The notes under the pieces: model-generated
The model's database searches: none
What the model was told of the DNA's origin: nothing
The model's input: only the letters and a program-made list of their open reading frames with translations
Source: Burkholderiaceae bacterium
Lineage (GTDB): Bacteria; Pseudomonadota; Gammaproteobacteria; Burkholderiales; Burkholderiaceae_C
DNA: 64,000 nt
Direction of reading: 5' to 3'
Assembly: GCA_024235955.1 (NCBI GenBank)
Contig: JACKLJ010000004.1
Coordinates: 62,001 to 126,000 of the forward strand
Program-made: the position numbers and the translations under genes
Shown here: positions 46,893-58,336 of the stretch, one piece after another
How the letters are laid out: each line of letters opens with the position of its first letter
How positions within the stretch are numbered: the first letter of the stretch is position 1

Positions 46893-46958
46893 AGTTTGCT
46901 ACTGTATCGATAGCTTTCTGCGGCCGCCATTCCTGGGCTGCAACCCCAAAAGGCATTG
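46893..46958 (-). repeat. Short dispersed repeat (agctat family)
   Basis: Reverse copy: on the plus strand tcgatagctttctgcggccg, then ttcctgggctgcaacccc. It lies between the hypothetical gene and gdhA. Confidence 0.8.
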
Positions 46959-47052
46959 AAATCTGGTGCGCCGCGTTCGGCCGTCCGCCGGGCTCGTGCA
47001 TGATCGGCCCATCCCCGGCCCGACGCGCCACGACACCCAAGGAGCCCCCGGT

Positions 47053-48396
<1,344 letters not shown>

Positions 48397-48905
48397 CCAC
48401 CCCCAGGCTCCATGCGCTCGGGATCGGGACACCCCCCTGAGTCACCTTCGGCGCCTTCCCCCCTCTGCTGCGCGAGGGGGGACAACGCCAGTGCTCGGTG
48501 CAAGCCCGAGCACGGCGTTCGCTGGTTTGGCCTGCTCCGCGGCCTTCTGGGGGCGCCAGTTCTTGCCGAGCGGCCTGTGTGGCTTCCTTGAGGCCGAGCG
48601 CAGCGATGGCCCGTTTTCTCCCCACTCCCCTCTGGTCGTGCCGAGAAGCGCAGGGCGTGGGGCGGGCATGGGCTGCGCAGCAAGACCATGCTTCGTGCTC
48701 TGACTCGCTGCGGCTGTTTGAGCGGAGCGGCGTAGCCGCAAAGCGAGTTCCGCAGCGCCGCCCCATGCCCGAGCATCGCAGGCTGCCCGCAGCGAAGCGA
48801 AGGGACACGGCAAGTGGGGTCGCCTTTCTTTTGCCTACTTTTCTTTGGCGAGGCAAAGAAAAGTAGGTGCGCCGCCGGGCGCACATCCCGGCCTGCGGCG
48901 CGACC
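48397..48905 (+). repeat. Composite repeat, long copy A
   Basis: Starts right after the gdhA stop with ccacccccaggctcca. Key parts are the hairpin GTGCTCGG..CCGAGCAC at 48491-48513, tttggcctgctccgcggcct, ccagttcttgccg, ctgcgcagcaagaccatgct, cgcaggctgcccgcagcgaa, a stem at 48834-48867 and gcgcacatcccggcctgcgg. Nearly the whole length recurs at 55977-56456. No ORF is convincing. The gap to hisI (49183) also holds two short repeats. Confidence 0.9.
48834..48867 (+). terminator. Terminator-like hairpin in composite repeat A
   Basis: CCTACTTTTCTTTG and its exact complement around a GCGAGG loop (14 bp). The same place in copy B forms an equally perfect stem with different bases. There is no T run after it, so it may be a structured element rather than a standard intrinsic terminator. 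Confidence 0.7.
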
Positions 48906-48910
48906 AAAAG

Positions 48911-48977
48911 CACTACGCTTTCAATAGCTGCCTGCGCCCGACACGCCTAGGCAAAGCACCGATTTCATTGCGAAAAT
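48911..48977 (-). repeat. Short dispersed repeat (agctat family)
   Basis: Reverse copy: on the plus strand ttcaatagctgcctgcgccc, then gcaccgatttcattgcgaaa. It directly follows composite copy A. Confidence 0.8.
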
Positions 48978-49075
48978 GGCAGGCGATGCGCCAGCACGTG
49001 CCAGGGCTTCGACAGGCCTGCCGAAGGGCTCCGTCCAAACGACGGGCGGTGTTCAGGCAAGCAGGGGCTTTTGGA

Positions 49076-49134
49076 CGGAATATCAGCCTTCAGACCTTAT
49101 GCGACGGGCGCAGCCAGCTATTCAAAACATAGCT
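49076..49134 (+). repeat. Short dispersed repeat (agctat family)
   Basis: Contains aatatcagccttcagacc and gacgggcgcagccagctat, then tcaaaacatagct. It lies about 50 nt before the hisI start. Confidence 0.85.
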
Positions 49135-49183
49135 GCCGCCAGCCCAACCTCGCCGGTCACACGAATCGCGCACAATCCTTCTC

Positions 49184-49573
49184 ATGGACTGGCTGGATCA
49201 AGTCAAATGGGATGCGCAGGGCCTGGTGCCCGTGATTGCGCAGGAGCAGGGCACGGGCGACGTGCTGATGTTCGCGTGGATGAACCGCGAGGCGCTGGCC
49301 AGGACGGCCGAGCTGGGCCGCGCCGTGTATTTCAGCCGCTCGCGCGGCAGGCTGTGGTTCAAGGGCGAGGAATCCGGCCACGTGCAGCAGGTGCACGAGA
49401 TCCGCATCGACTGCGACGACGACGTGGTGCTGCTGAAAGTCACCCAGCTCGGGCACGACCCGGGCATCGCCTGCCACACCGGGCGCCACAGCTGCTTCTT
49501 CAGCGTGCTGAAGGACGGCCGGTGGCAACCGGTCGATCCGGTCTTGAAAGATCCGGCCTCGATCTACAAATAA
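49184..49573 (+). CDS. hisI: Phosphoribosyl-AMP cyclohydrolase HisI
   Basis: 129 aa, the monofunctional cyclohydrolase. Signature: VLMFAWMNREALARTAELG, RLWFKGEESGHVQ, and metal-binding DCDDDVVLLKV with Cys in ACHTGRHSCFF. It opens the adenine ring of PR-AMP. hisE is separate and 7 nt downstream; in E. coli the two are fused. Confidence 0.95.
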   Translation: MDWLDQVKWDAQGLVPVIAQEQGTGDVLMFAWMNREALARTAELGRAVYFSRSRGRLWFKGEESGHVQQVHEIRIDCDDDVVLLKVTQLGHDPGIACHTGRHSCFFSVLKDGRWQPVDPVLKDPASIYK

Positions 49574-49580
49574 GGGCGTC

Positions 49581-50006
49581 ATGACCACCAACCACGACCA
49601 GCCCCTGATGCCGGCCTTGCCCGAGGACACGCTCGCGCGGCTCACCGCCGTGATCGAGAGCCGGCGCCCGTCGGCCGGCGGCGACCCGGAGAAGAGCTAC
49701 GTCGCGCGCCTGCTGCACAAGGGGCCGGACGCCTTCCTCAAGAAGATCGGCGAGGAGGCGACCGAGGTGGTCATGGCCGCCAAGGACGCCGATCACGGTG
49801 CCCCGCGCGAGAAGATCGTGGCCGAGATGGCCGACCTGTGGTTCCATGGCATGGTGGCACTGGCCCATTACGGCCTGAGCGCGGCCGACGTGGTGGCGGA
49901 ACTGGGCCGCCGCGAGGGACTCTCAGGCATCGAGGAAAAGGCGCTGCGCAAGGTGCGCGAGCGCGAGGCAAGCGATTCATCACCACACCAAGGAGCCGGC
50001 TCATGA
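49581..50006 (+). CDS. hisE: Phosphoribosyl-ATP pyrophosphatase HisE
   Basis: 141 aa, MazG-like all-alpha fold: GGDPEKSYVARLLHKGPDAF, KKIGEEATEVVMAAKD and EKIVAEMADLWFHGMVAL carry the acidic metal site. It hydrolyses PR-ATP to PR-AMP. The C-terminal tail after residue 125 is longer and Ser/Gln-rich. It overlaps the next gene by 4 nt. Confidence 0.94.
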   Translation: MTTNHDQPLMPALPEDTLARLTAVIESRRPSAGGDPEKSYVARLLHKGPDAFLKKIGEEATEVVMAAKDADHGAPREKIVAEMADLWFHGMVALAHYGLSAADVVAELGRREGLSGIEEKALRKVREREASDSSPHQGAGS

Positions 50007-50413
50007 GCGAGAACGACGTCATCGATGTGGAACCCATCGGCCACCGCGCCAGCGACAGCGCCGCGAGCGATTCGCTCAAGACCTGGGGCTGGGTCAGCTA
50101 CATCCTCCACCTGATCGTGGCCGTGGCCGCGGTGGTGCCGGGCGCGCAGGTCAGCATCGCGCTGCTGCTGATCGCGCTGCTCATGGACATGGTCAAGAAG
50201 GACGACGCGGCCGGCACCTGGCAGGCCAGCCACTTCAGCTGGCGCATCCGCTCGGTGCTGTGGGCCGGCGTGCTGTACGTGATCACCCTGCCGCTGTTCC
50301 TGCTGCTGTACCTGCCCGGCGCCATCGCCTGGGCGGTGATCTCGATCTGGTTCCTCTACCGCATCGTCAAGGGCATGGTGCGCATGAACGCGGACCGCCC
50401 GGTCGATGCCTGA
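50003..50413 (+). CDS. DUF4870-like small membrane protein
   Basis: 136 aa from the ATG at 50003 in the hisE stop overlap. Two or three membrane helices are visible (ILHLIVAVAAVVPGAQVSIA, VLYVITLPLFLLLYLPGAIA, AWAVISIWFLYRIVKG). Family assignment by pattern only; function unknown. It overlaps the patatin gene by 8 nt, so it is part of the his-hinT-tat transcription unit. Confidence 0.75.
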   Translation: MSENDVIDVEPIGHRASDSAASDSLKTWGWVSYILHLIVAVAAVVPGAQVSIALLLIALLMDMVKKDDAAGTWQASHFSWRIRSVLWAGVLYVITLPLFLLLYLPGAIAWAVISIWFLYRIVKGMVRMNADRPVDA

Positions 50414-51497
50414 AGCCGGCGCGCCACCGGGCGGCCGCAACGGCAAGCCCGGCAACGGCGGCGCGGCCGCGCGCAAGACCACCAACCTGGCCCTGCAGGG
50501 CGGCGGCTCGCACGGCGCCTTCACCTGGGGCGTGCTCGACGCGCTGCTGGAAGACGGGCGGCTGGATTTCGAAGGGGCCACCGGCACCAGCGCCGGTGCC
50601 ATGAACGCCGTGGTGCTGGCGCACGGGCTGGCCCGCGCGCACGCCGACGGCAAGCGCGGCCAGGACGCCCGCGAGGTGGCGCGCGCCGCGCTGTCGCGTT
50701 TCTGGGACGGTGTGGGCGTGCTCGGCACCTTCATGAGCGGGCTGCCGCTGCCGGCCACGCAGGCCATGGCGAGCTGGTTCACGCAGTGGATCACGCCGGC
50801 GCAGGCCAACCCGCTCGGCCTCAACCCGCTGCGCCAGCTGCTGGAGCGCGACGTGGATTTCGAGCTGCTGGCGCGCCAGAGGCAGCTCAAGGTGTTCGTC
50901 TGCGCCACCAACGTGCGCACCGGGCGGGGCGAGATCTTCAGCGGCAAGCGCCTCTCGTCCGACGCGGTGATGGCCTCGGCCTGCCTGCCGGCGCTGTTCC
51001 AGCCGGTGAAGATCGAGGACGAGTACTACTGGGACGGCGGCTATTCCGGCAACCCGGCGATTTACCCGCTGATCTACGAGACCGACAGCCGCGACGTGGT
51101 GCTGGTGCAGATCAACCCGATCGAGGCACCCTACAAGCCCGGCGCCAGTGCGCAGGAGGTCATGGAGCGGGTGAACGAGATCACCTTCAACAGCTCGCTG
51201 CTGGCGGAGATGCGCGCCATCGACTTCGTCACCCGCCTGCTGGCCGAGGGCCGGGTCGACCCGGCGCGCTACAGGGCCGTGCTGCTGCATCGCGTGGATG
51301 GTGGCGCGGCGCTGGCCGAATTTGGCGCGGCCAGCAAGGCGCGCGCCGACGTGAGCTTCCTGCGCCGGCTGTTCGCCCTCGGCCGCGAGGCCGGACAATG
51401 CTGGCTGGGCGCGCATTTCGGCGACATCGGGGTGCGCTCCACGCTGGAGAAGTTCACCCACGCCCAGCTCCAATCGATCCAGAAAGCCGATCCATGA
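50406..51497 (+). CDS. Patatin-like phospholipase
   Basis: 363 aa. The oxyanion loop GGGSHG is at 32-37, the nucleophile elbow GTSAG at 60-64 (Ser62) and the catalytic Asp in DGGYSG at 210. This is the complete Ser-Asp dyad of patatin lipases, so it should act on lipid acyl esters. No signal peptide, hence cytoplasmic or inner face. It overlaps hinT by 4 nt. Confidence 0.9.
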   Translation: MPEAGAPPGGRNGKPGNGGAAARKTTNLALQGGGSHGAFTWGVLDALLEDGRLDFEGATGTSAGAMNAVVLAHGLARAHADGKRGQDAREVARAALSRFWDGVGVLGTFMSGLPLPATQAMASWFTQWITPAQANPLGLNPLRQLLERDVDFELLARQRQLKVFVCATNVRTGRGEIFSGKRLSSDAVMASACLPALFQPVKIEDEYYWDGGYSGNPAIYPLIYETDSRDVVLVQINPIEAPYKPGASAQEVMERVNEITFNSSLLAEMRAIDFVTRLLAEGRVDPARYRAVLLHRVDGGAALAEFGAASKARADVSFLRRLFALGREAGQCWLGAHFGDIGVRSTLEKFTHAQLQSIQKADP

Positions 51498-51862
51498 CCG
51501 AACCGCAACACGACCCGAACTGCATCTTCTGCAAGATCATTGCCGGCCAGATCCCGTCCAAGAAGGTGTACGAGGACGAGCACGTGTTCGCCTTCCACGA
51601 CATCCATCCCTGGGCGCCGGTGCATTTCCTGCTCGTGCCCAAGCTGCACATTCCGTCCATGGCGCAGACCGGCCCCGAGCAGCAGGCGCTGCTCGGCCAC
51701 ATGATGGTGCTGGCACCAAAACTGGCGCAGGAGCAGGGCTGCGAGCCCTACCCGGAGGGCGGATTCCGCATCGTGGTGAACACCGGCACGCACGGCGGGC
51801 AGGAGGTGCACCACCTGCACATGCACGTGATCGGCGGTCCGCGGCCCTGGCTGAAGGGCTGA
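51494..51862 (+). CDS. hinT: HIT-family nucleotide hydrolase HinT
   Basis: 122 aa. N-terminal CIFCKIIAGQIPSKKVYEDE and the triad HHLHMHV with His107, 109 and 111. HinT hydrolyses nucleoside phosphoramidates. In beta-proteobacteria it lies between hisE and tatA, as here. Confidence 0.95.
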   Translation: MTEPQHDPNCIFCKIIAGQIPSKKVYEDEHVFAFHDIHPWAPVHFLLVPKLHIPSMAQTGPEQQALLGHMMVLAPKLAQEQGCEPYPEGGFRIVVNTGTHGGQEVHHLHMHVIGGPRPWLKG

Positions 51863-51971
51863 ATCGGGGGCTGAATCAAGGGTTGAATATCGCCATGCGG
51901 AACCTCTGGGCATGGGGTGCCGTCTAAAATGAAGCAAGCGCGTGGCACGTGGCCGCGCAAGGAGAGATACC

Positions 51972-52202
51972 ATGGGTTCGTTTTCCATCTGGCATTGGCT
52001 GATCGTGCTGCTGATCGTGGTCATGATCTTCGGCACCAAGAAGCTCAAGAACATCGGCACCGACCTGGGCGGCGCCGTCAAGGGCTTCAAGGAAGGCATG
52101 AAGGATGGTTCCGCCGAGGGCGACGCCCCGGCCGGGCAGGTGACCAACCAGGCCACCGCCGACAAGGGCACCATCGACGTCGAAGCCAAGCAGAAGTCCT
52201 GA
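51972..52202 (+). CDS. tatA: Twin-arginine translocase subunit TatA
   Basis: 76 aa from the ATG at 51972 behind AAGGAG. One N-terminal helix (SIWHWLIVLLIVVMIFGTKK), the Phe-Gly hinge FGTKKLKNIG, the amphipathic helix LGGAVKGFKEGMKDG, and an acidic tail. TatA polymerises into the export pore for folded proteins. Confidence 0.96.
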   Translation: MGSFSIWHWLIVLLIVVMIFGTKKLKNIGTDLGGAVKGFKEGMKDGSAEGDAPAGQVTNQATADKGTIDVEAKQKS

Positions 52203-52246
52203 TCCGCCCTTGAGGGCGCGGCGCCACGCCGGCCCTGCCTGTTTCC

Positions 52247-52732
52247 ATGCTTGATCTTGGCCTTTCCAAGATGGCGCTGATCGGCGCCGTCGCGCTGATC
52301 GTCATCGGCCCCGAAAAACTGCCGCGCGTGGCCCGCACGGTGGGCACGCTGCTGGGCAAGGCCCAGCGCTACGTGTCCGACGTGAAGGCCGAGGTCAACC
52401 GCGCCATGGACCTGGACGAACTCAAGAAGATGAAGGAGTCCGTCGAGGAGGCCGGGCGCGAGGTCGAGCAGGGCCTGCGCAGCACCCGCAACGAGTTCGA
52501 GAAGGACTGGGCCGACGCCACGCGCGACCTGAGCAGCAGCAGCGACGCCGCCAGCAGCGGTTCAGGTACCGACAGCGTGGGCTGGGAGCCGCCACCACCG
52601 GAATACCGGCGCCCGAACAAGAACTGGCGCCTCAAGCGCGGTGCCACGCCGCAGTGGTACAAGGCGCGCCACGGCGTGCGGCGCCAGGTGCAGTCCGGCG
52701 CGGCGCGGGTGGCGCGGTACCGGCCGAAATGA
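52247..52732 (+). CDS. tatB: Sec-independent translocase subunit TatB
   Basis: 161 aa. Starts MLDLGLSKMALIGAVALIVI with the Pro-containing GPEKLPRVARTVG, then a long amphipathic helix (AQRYVSDVKAEVNRAMDLDE) and a Ser-rich linker. The C-terminal ~35 residues (YRRPNKNWRLKRGATPQWYK) are basic. TatB and TatC form the signal-recognition complex. A composite repeat separates it from tatC. Confidence 0.95.
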   Translation: MLDLGLSKMALIGAVALIVIGPEKLPRVARTVGTLLGKAQRYVSDVKAEVNRAMDLDELKKMKESVEEAGREVEQGLRSTRNEFEKDWADATRDLSSSSDAASSGSGTDSVGWEPPPPEYRRPNKNWRLKRGATPQWYKARHGVRRQVQSGAARVARYRPK

Positions 52733-52865
52733 CGCCCACCCCCAGGCTCCACGCGCTGCGCGCTGTTGCGCCACCCCCCTCGAAGGGGGCGCCACCACTG
52801 GCCGGTACAAGCCCGGCCACGGCGGCGGCTGGTTTGGCCTGCTCCGCGGCCACCGGAGTTTTTGG
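52733..52865 (+). repeat. Composite repeat, short copy C
   Basis: Begins straight after the tatB stop with ccacccccaggctcca. The hairpin TGGCCGG(tacaagc)CCGGCCA is at 52799-52819, then tttggcctgctccgcggcc; it ends there. The rest of the gap to tatC shows no gene. Confidence 0.85.
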
Positions 52866-52964
52866 CTGTTCAGGCGTGGGCTGCCTGGCTGCGCGATGAA
52901 TCTGTGAGTTGACCCCGGTGCTGCCGAACCGGGCACGCGCCGGTCGGCGACAATCCAATTCCTT

Positions 52965-53771
52965 ATGAGCGACCCCAAGCGAGATCCTGAAGACGAACTG
53001 GCGGGCACCGAGCAGCCGTTTGTCGCCCACTTGATGGAGCTGCGCGACCGGCTGATCAAGTCGGTGGTGGCCATCGCCGTGGTGACAGGGGCGCTGGCGC
53101 TGTACCCGGGCCCGGGCGCGCTGTACGACCTGCTGGCCGCGCCGCTGATCGCGCACCTGCCGCAGGGGGCCACCCTGATCGCCACGTCGGTGATCTCGCC
53201 GTTCATGGTGCCGCTGAAGATCATGCTGATGGCGGCCTTCATGATCGCGCTGCCGGTGGTGCTCTACCAGGTCTGGGCCTTCGTGGCGCCGGGGCTGTAT
53301 TCGCACGAGAAGAAGATGGTGCTGCCGCTGGTGGTCTCCAGCACCATCCTGTTCCTGATGGGGGTGGCGTTCTGCTACTTCTTCGTGTTCGGCAAGGTGT
53401 TCACCTTCATACAGAACTTCGCGCCCAAGAGCATCACCGCCGCGCCTGACATCGAGGCCTACCTGAGCTTCGTGCTGACCATGTTCCTGGCCTTCGGCAT
53501 GGCGTTCGAGGTGCCGATCGCCGTGGTGGTGCTGGCGCGCGTGGGCGTGGTGTCGGTGCAGCAGCTCAAGTCCTTCCGCGGCTACTTCATCGTGCTGGCC
53601 TTCGTGGTGGCGGCCATCGTCACGCCGCCGGACGTGGTGTCGCAGCTGGCGCTGGCGATCCCGATGTGCCTGCTCTACGAAGCCGGCATCTGGGCCACGC
53701 AGCTCTTCGTCCGCGGCAAGGACGAAGAGGGCGAGGAAGAAAAGCCGGGCTCGGAAGTCGCCAAGTCCTGA
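52965..53771 (+). CDS. tatC: Twin-arginine translocase subunit TatC
   Basis: 268 aa with six membrane helices. The N-terminal signal-binding face FVAHLMELRDRLIKS and the loop SPFMVPLKIMLM are conserved; FAPKSITAAPDIEAYLSFVL and the Glu in FGMAFEVPI also fit. It recognises twin-arginine signals; likely clients here include the Rieske protein PetA. Confidence 0.96.
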   Translation: MSDPKRDPEDELAGTEQPFVAHLMELRDRLIKSVVAIAVVTGALALYPGPGALYDLLAAPLIAHLPQGATLIATSVISPFMVPLKIMLMAAFMIALPVVLYQVWAFVAPGLYSHEKKMVLPLVVSSTILFLMGVAFCYFFVFGKVFTFIQNFAPKSITAAPDIEAYLSFVLTMFLAFGMAFEVPIAVVVLARVGVVSVQQLKSFRGYFIVLAFVVAAIVTPPDVVSQLALAIPMCLLYEAGIWATQLFVRGKDEEGEEEKPGSEVAKS

Positions 53772-53879
53772 TCGCCGGCCCGCGGGCGAGGCCTGATGGG
53801 CTGCGCGGGGCCCGTCCGGATTCGTTGAAGCAGGCCTGGGCAGCCGCCAGCCGGCGCGCGGTACAGCCGCGGATTTTCA

Positions 53880-53942
53880 AGTCTTTTCAGCCTCTGGACC
53901 TTTGCTGACGGGCGCAGGCAGCTATTATTTTTATAGTTATGG
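53880..53942 (+). repeat. Short dispersed repeat (agctat family)
   Basis: Contains ttttcagcctctggacc and gacgggcgcaggcagctat, then tttttatagttat. It lies between the convergent tatC and HtrA-like genes. Confidence 0.85.
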
Positions 53943-53960
53943 AGGGCGCCGCCGGCGCGA

Positions 53961-55121
<1,161 letters not shown>

Positions 55122-55202
55122 GCGGGGATTGTCGGGCAAAAAAAGAGGAGGTCGGAGGGGTGGCATCGGACAGGCGCTCGCCGCATCGCGCAGAATCGGC
55201 CC

Positions 55203-55976
55203 ATGCCGCCCACCCACACCGTCGACCGCGCCGAGCTGCTGGCGGCGTTCGACGCCGAACTGCAGCCCGAGCGCTTCAAGGACTACGGCCCCAACGGCCT
55301 GCAGGTGGAAGGGCGCGCGCGCATCGGCAGCATCGTCTCCGGCGTTACGGCCAGCCGGGCGCTGATCGAGGCGGCCATCGAGGCCGGCGCCGACGCCATC
55401 TTCGTGCACCACGGCCTGTTCTGGCGCGGGCAGGACGGCACCGTCACGGGGTGGATGAAGCAGCGCCTGCGCCTGCTGCTGGCGCACGACATCAACCTGT
55501 TCGCCTACCACCTGCCGCTGGATGCGCACCCCACGCTGGGCAACAACGCCCAACTGGCGCGCGTGCTGGGCCTGCAGGCCACAGGGCGCTTCGGCGAGCA
55601 GGAACTGGGCTTCATCGGCGGCAGGGCGGACGGTGGCCGGTTCGACAGCGCCGAGGCACTGGCCGCGCACGTGGGATCGGCATTGAATCGGCCCGTGGTC
55701 CATGTGCAGCCGGCGCAGGCAGCTATTGAAAAAATAGCTTGGTGCACGGGAGGCGCGCAGGGTTACTTCGAGGATGCCATCGCCGCAGGTGCCCAGGCCT
55801 TCATCACTGGCGAAATCTCCGAGCCCCAGGCGCACTATGCGCGCGAATGCGGCGTCGCCTTCCTGGCCTGCGGTCACCACGCCACTGAACGGTATGGCGC
55901 GCCGGCCCTTGCCGGCCACGTGGCGGCGCAGCTCGGCCTGGCGCACCGGTTCATCGATATCGACAATCCCGCATGA
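55203..55976 (+). CDS. NIF3/YbgI-family dinuclear metal-binding protein
   Basis: 257 aa. Starts VDRAELLAAFDAELQPERFK, with family blocks YGPNGLQVEGR, FVHHGLFWRG (metal-site His), AYHLPLDAHPTLGNNAQLA, ITGEISEPQAHYARECG and ACGHHATERYGAPAL. Residues ~165-180 are read through a dispersed-repeat copy. Biochemical role of the family is not settled; GTP cyclohydrolase-type-2-like annotation is common. Confidence 0.9.
   Translation: MPPTHTVDRAELLAAFDAELQPERFKDYGPNGLQVEGRARIGSIVSGVTASRALIEAAIEAGADAIFVHHGLFWRGQDGTVTGWMKQRLRLLLAHDINLFAYHLPLDAHPTLGNNAQLARVLGLQATGRFGEQELGFIGGRADGGRFDSAEALAAHVGSALNRPVVHVQPAQAAIEKIAWCTGGAQGYFEDAIAAGAQAFITGEISEPQAHYARECGVAFLACGHHATERYGAPALAGHVAAQLGLAHRFIDIDNPA
55690..55741 (+). 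repeat. Short dispersed repeat inside the NIF3 gene
   Basis: Right half is clear: cagccggcgcaggcagctat, then tgaaaaaatagct. It is read in the same codon phase as the copy in rlmJ (gcg-cag-gca-gct). Confidence 0.8.
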
Positions 55977-56456
55977 AAGGCCCACCCCCAGGCTCCACAG
56001 CCTTCGGCTTGTTCCGCCACCCCCCTCGAGGGGGCACCGCTGGTGGCCGGGGGGACCCCGGCCACGGCGGTCACGCGCATGGCCTGCTCCGCGGCCTTCT
56101 GGGAGTGCCAGTTCTTGCCGTGAGGCCTGTGGATGCTTCGGGGCCGAGCGAAGCGATGGCCCGTGTTCTTCCCCTTGTCCCCTCTGGCCGTGCCGAGAAG
56201 GGCAGGGCGTGGGGTGGGCATGGGCTGCGCAGCAAGACCATGCTTCGTGCTCTGACTCGCTGCGGCTGTTTGAGCGCAGCGCCCTTTGGGGCGCGCAGCG
56301 AGTTCCGCAGCGCCACCCCACGCATGAGCATCGCAGGCTGCCCGCAGCGAAGCGAAGGGACACGGCAAGTGGGGTCGCCTTTCTTTGGTTTCTTTCTTTG
56401 GCGAGTCAAAGAAAGAAACTGCGCCGCCGGGCGCACATCCCGGCCTGCGGCACTTG
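55977..56456 (+). repeat. Composite repeat, long copy B
   Basis: Second long copy, immediately after the NIF3 stop. Parts in order: ccacccccaggctccac, hairpin GTGGCCGGG..CCCGGCCAC at 56043-56065, gcctgctccgcggccttctg, ccagttcttgccg, ctgcgcagcaagaccatgct, cgcaggctgcccgcagcgaa, the stem at 56388-56419 and gcgcacatcccggcctgcgg. No ORF in it is convincing. The remaining gap up to pdxA holds one short repeat and no gene. Confidence 0.9.
56388..56419 (+). terminator. Terminator-like hairpin in composite repeat B
   Basis: GTTTCTTTCTTTG and its exact complement around a GCGAGT loop (13 bp, plus one G-T pair). It replaces the stem of copy A with compensated bases. Confidence 0.7.
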
Positions 56457-56488
56457 CCAGCCACGCAACGCTCCATCAGGCAGCGCTG

Positions 56489-56556
56489 CAAGATTCAGAA
56501 CAAAATCAGCTTCCAGCCCAGGCGCAGCGGGCGCAGCCAGCTATCAAATTTGAACT
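56489..56556 (+). repeat. Short dispersed repeat (agctat family)
   Basis: Full copy: cagaacaaaatcagcttcca, gcccaggcgcagcgggcgc, agccagctatcaaatttg. It lies about 75 nt before the pdxA start. Confidence 0.88.
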
Positions 56557-56628
56557 TTCCTGCTCGTTGAAGAGTGCTGAAGCACGTCTGACAACGGCTC
56601 GTTGGAAGCGCGCGGAGCTTCGCAGGCC

Positions 56629-57688
<1,060 letters not shown>

Positions 57689-57690
<2 letters not shown>

Positions 57691-57722
57691 AAAAGCCCCT
57701 GGCCGGGGCCAGAGGCTTCTTC
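57689..57722. terminator. Shared terminator between pdxA and mscL
   Basis: aagcccctggcc and ggccagaggctt pair around GGG with one bulge, followed by cttcttcg, and preceded by an A run that serves the leftward mscL. Convergent genes share it. Confidence 0.75.
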
Positions 57723-57752
57723 GCGTGAGCCGCCCTGGGGCGGCGCAAGCTG

Positions 57753-58166
57753 TCAGCGTTTCAGGCTGTCGCGGATCTCGCGCAGCAACTGAACCTCTTC
57801 AGGCGGCGCGGCAGGCGGCGGCGCCGGCTCTTCCTTCTTCAGGCGGTTCATCTGCTTGACCATCATGAAGATGATGAATGCCAGGATGATGAAGTTCACC
57901 AGGATGGTGATGAAGTTGCCGTAGGCGAACACGGCGCCGAGCTTCTTCGCCTCGGCCAGCGGCAAGCCCGCGGCCTGGCCCGCCAGCGGGACGTAGTAGG
58001 CCGAGAAATCCAGCCCGCCGAAGATCTTGCCGACCACCGGCATGATCAGATCGCCCACGATGGAATCGACGATCTTGCCGAACGCGCCCCCGATGATCAC
58101 GCCGACGGCCAGATCCATCGCGTTGCCCTTGACGGCGAACTCCTTGAACTCTTGCATCATTCCCAT
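57753..58166 (-). CDS. mscL: Large-conductance mechanosensitive channel MscL
   Basis: 137 aa, normal length. N-terminal amphipathic MQEFKEFAVKGNAMDLAVGV, first helix GVIIGGAFGKIVDSIVGDLI lining the pore, second helix FITILVNFIILAFIIFMMV, and a charged C-terminal bundle (LLREIRDSLKR). It releases solutes in hypo-osmotic shock. Single gene. Confidence 0.96.
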   Translation of the reverse strand: MGMMQEFKEFAVKGNAMDLAVGVIIGGAFGKIVDSIVGDLIMPVVGKIFGGLDFSAYYVPLAGQAAGLPLAEAKKLGAVFAYGNFITILVNFIILAFIIFMMVKQMNRLKKEEPAPPPAAPPEEVQLLREIRDSLKR

Positions 58167-58258
58167 TTCGTTCCTTCTCCTTTTTCAAATGCGGAACGGG
58201 ACTGAGTATTGCGGGCCGCCTGCGCTTGTCAAGCCGGGGCCGGGCGCCACGGTCGGCG

Positions 58259-58285
58259 TTTGGCCCTGTTGCGCTCCGCTACAAT
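58259..58285 (+). promoter_or_regulatory. Candidate petABC promoter
   Basis: A -10 TACAAT (58280-58285) with TTTGGC or TTGGCC about 15 nt upstream, some 50 nt ahead of petA. Spacing is shorter than ideal. Confidence 0.45.
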
Positions 58286-58336
58286 CGCGGGCTAACCCGA
58301 ATACCCACGACACCACACCGAGCCACGAGGACTGTC

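Noticed and set aside
48442..48913. Several overlapping ORFs inside composite repeat A (and similar ones in B)
   Set aside because: They differ between the two copies, contain no known domain, and changes between copies preserve hairpin pairing rather than codons. Such ORFs are often annotated as hypothetical proteins but I do not support them.
55122..56363. Upstream extension of the HtrA-like protease across the NIF3 gene
   Set aside because: The extended part is antisense to NIF3 and to composite repeat B and lacks protease similarity; the anchor and start fit at 55121.
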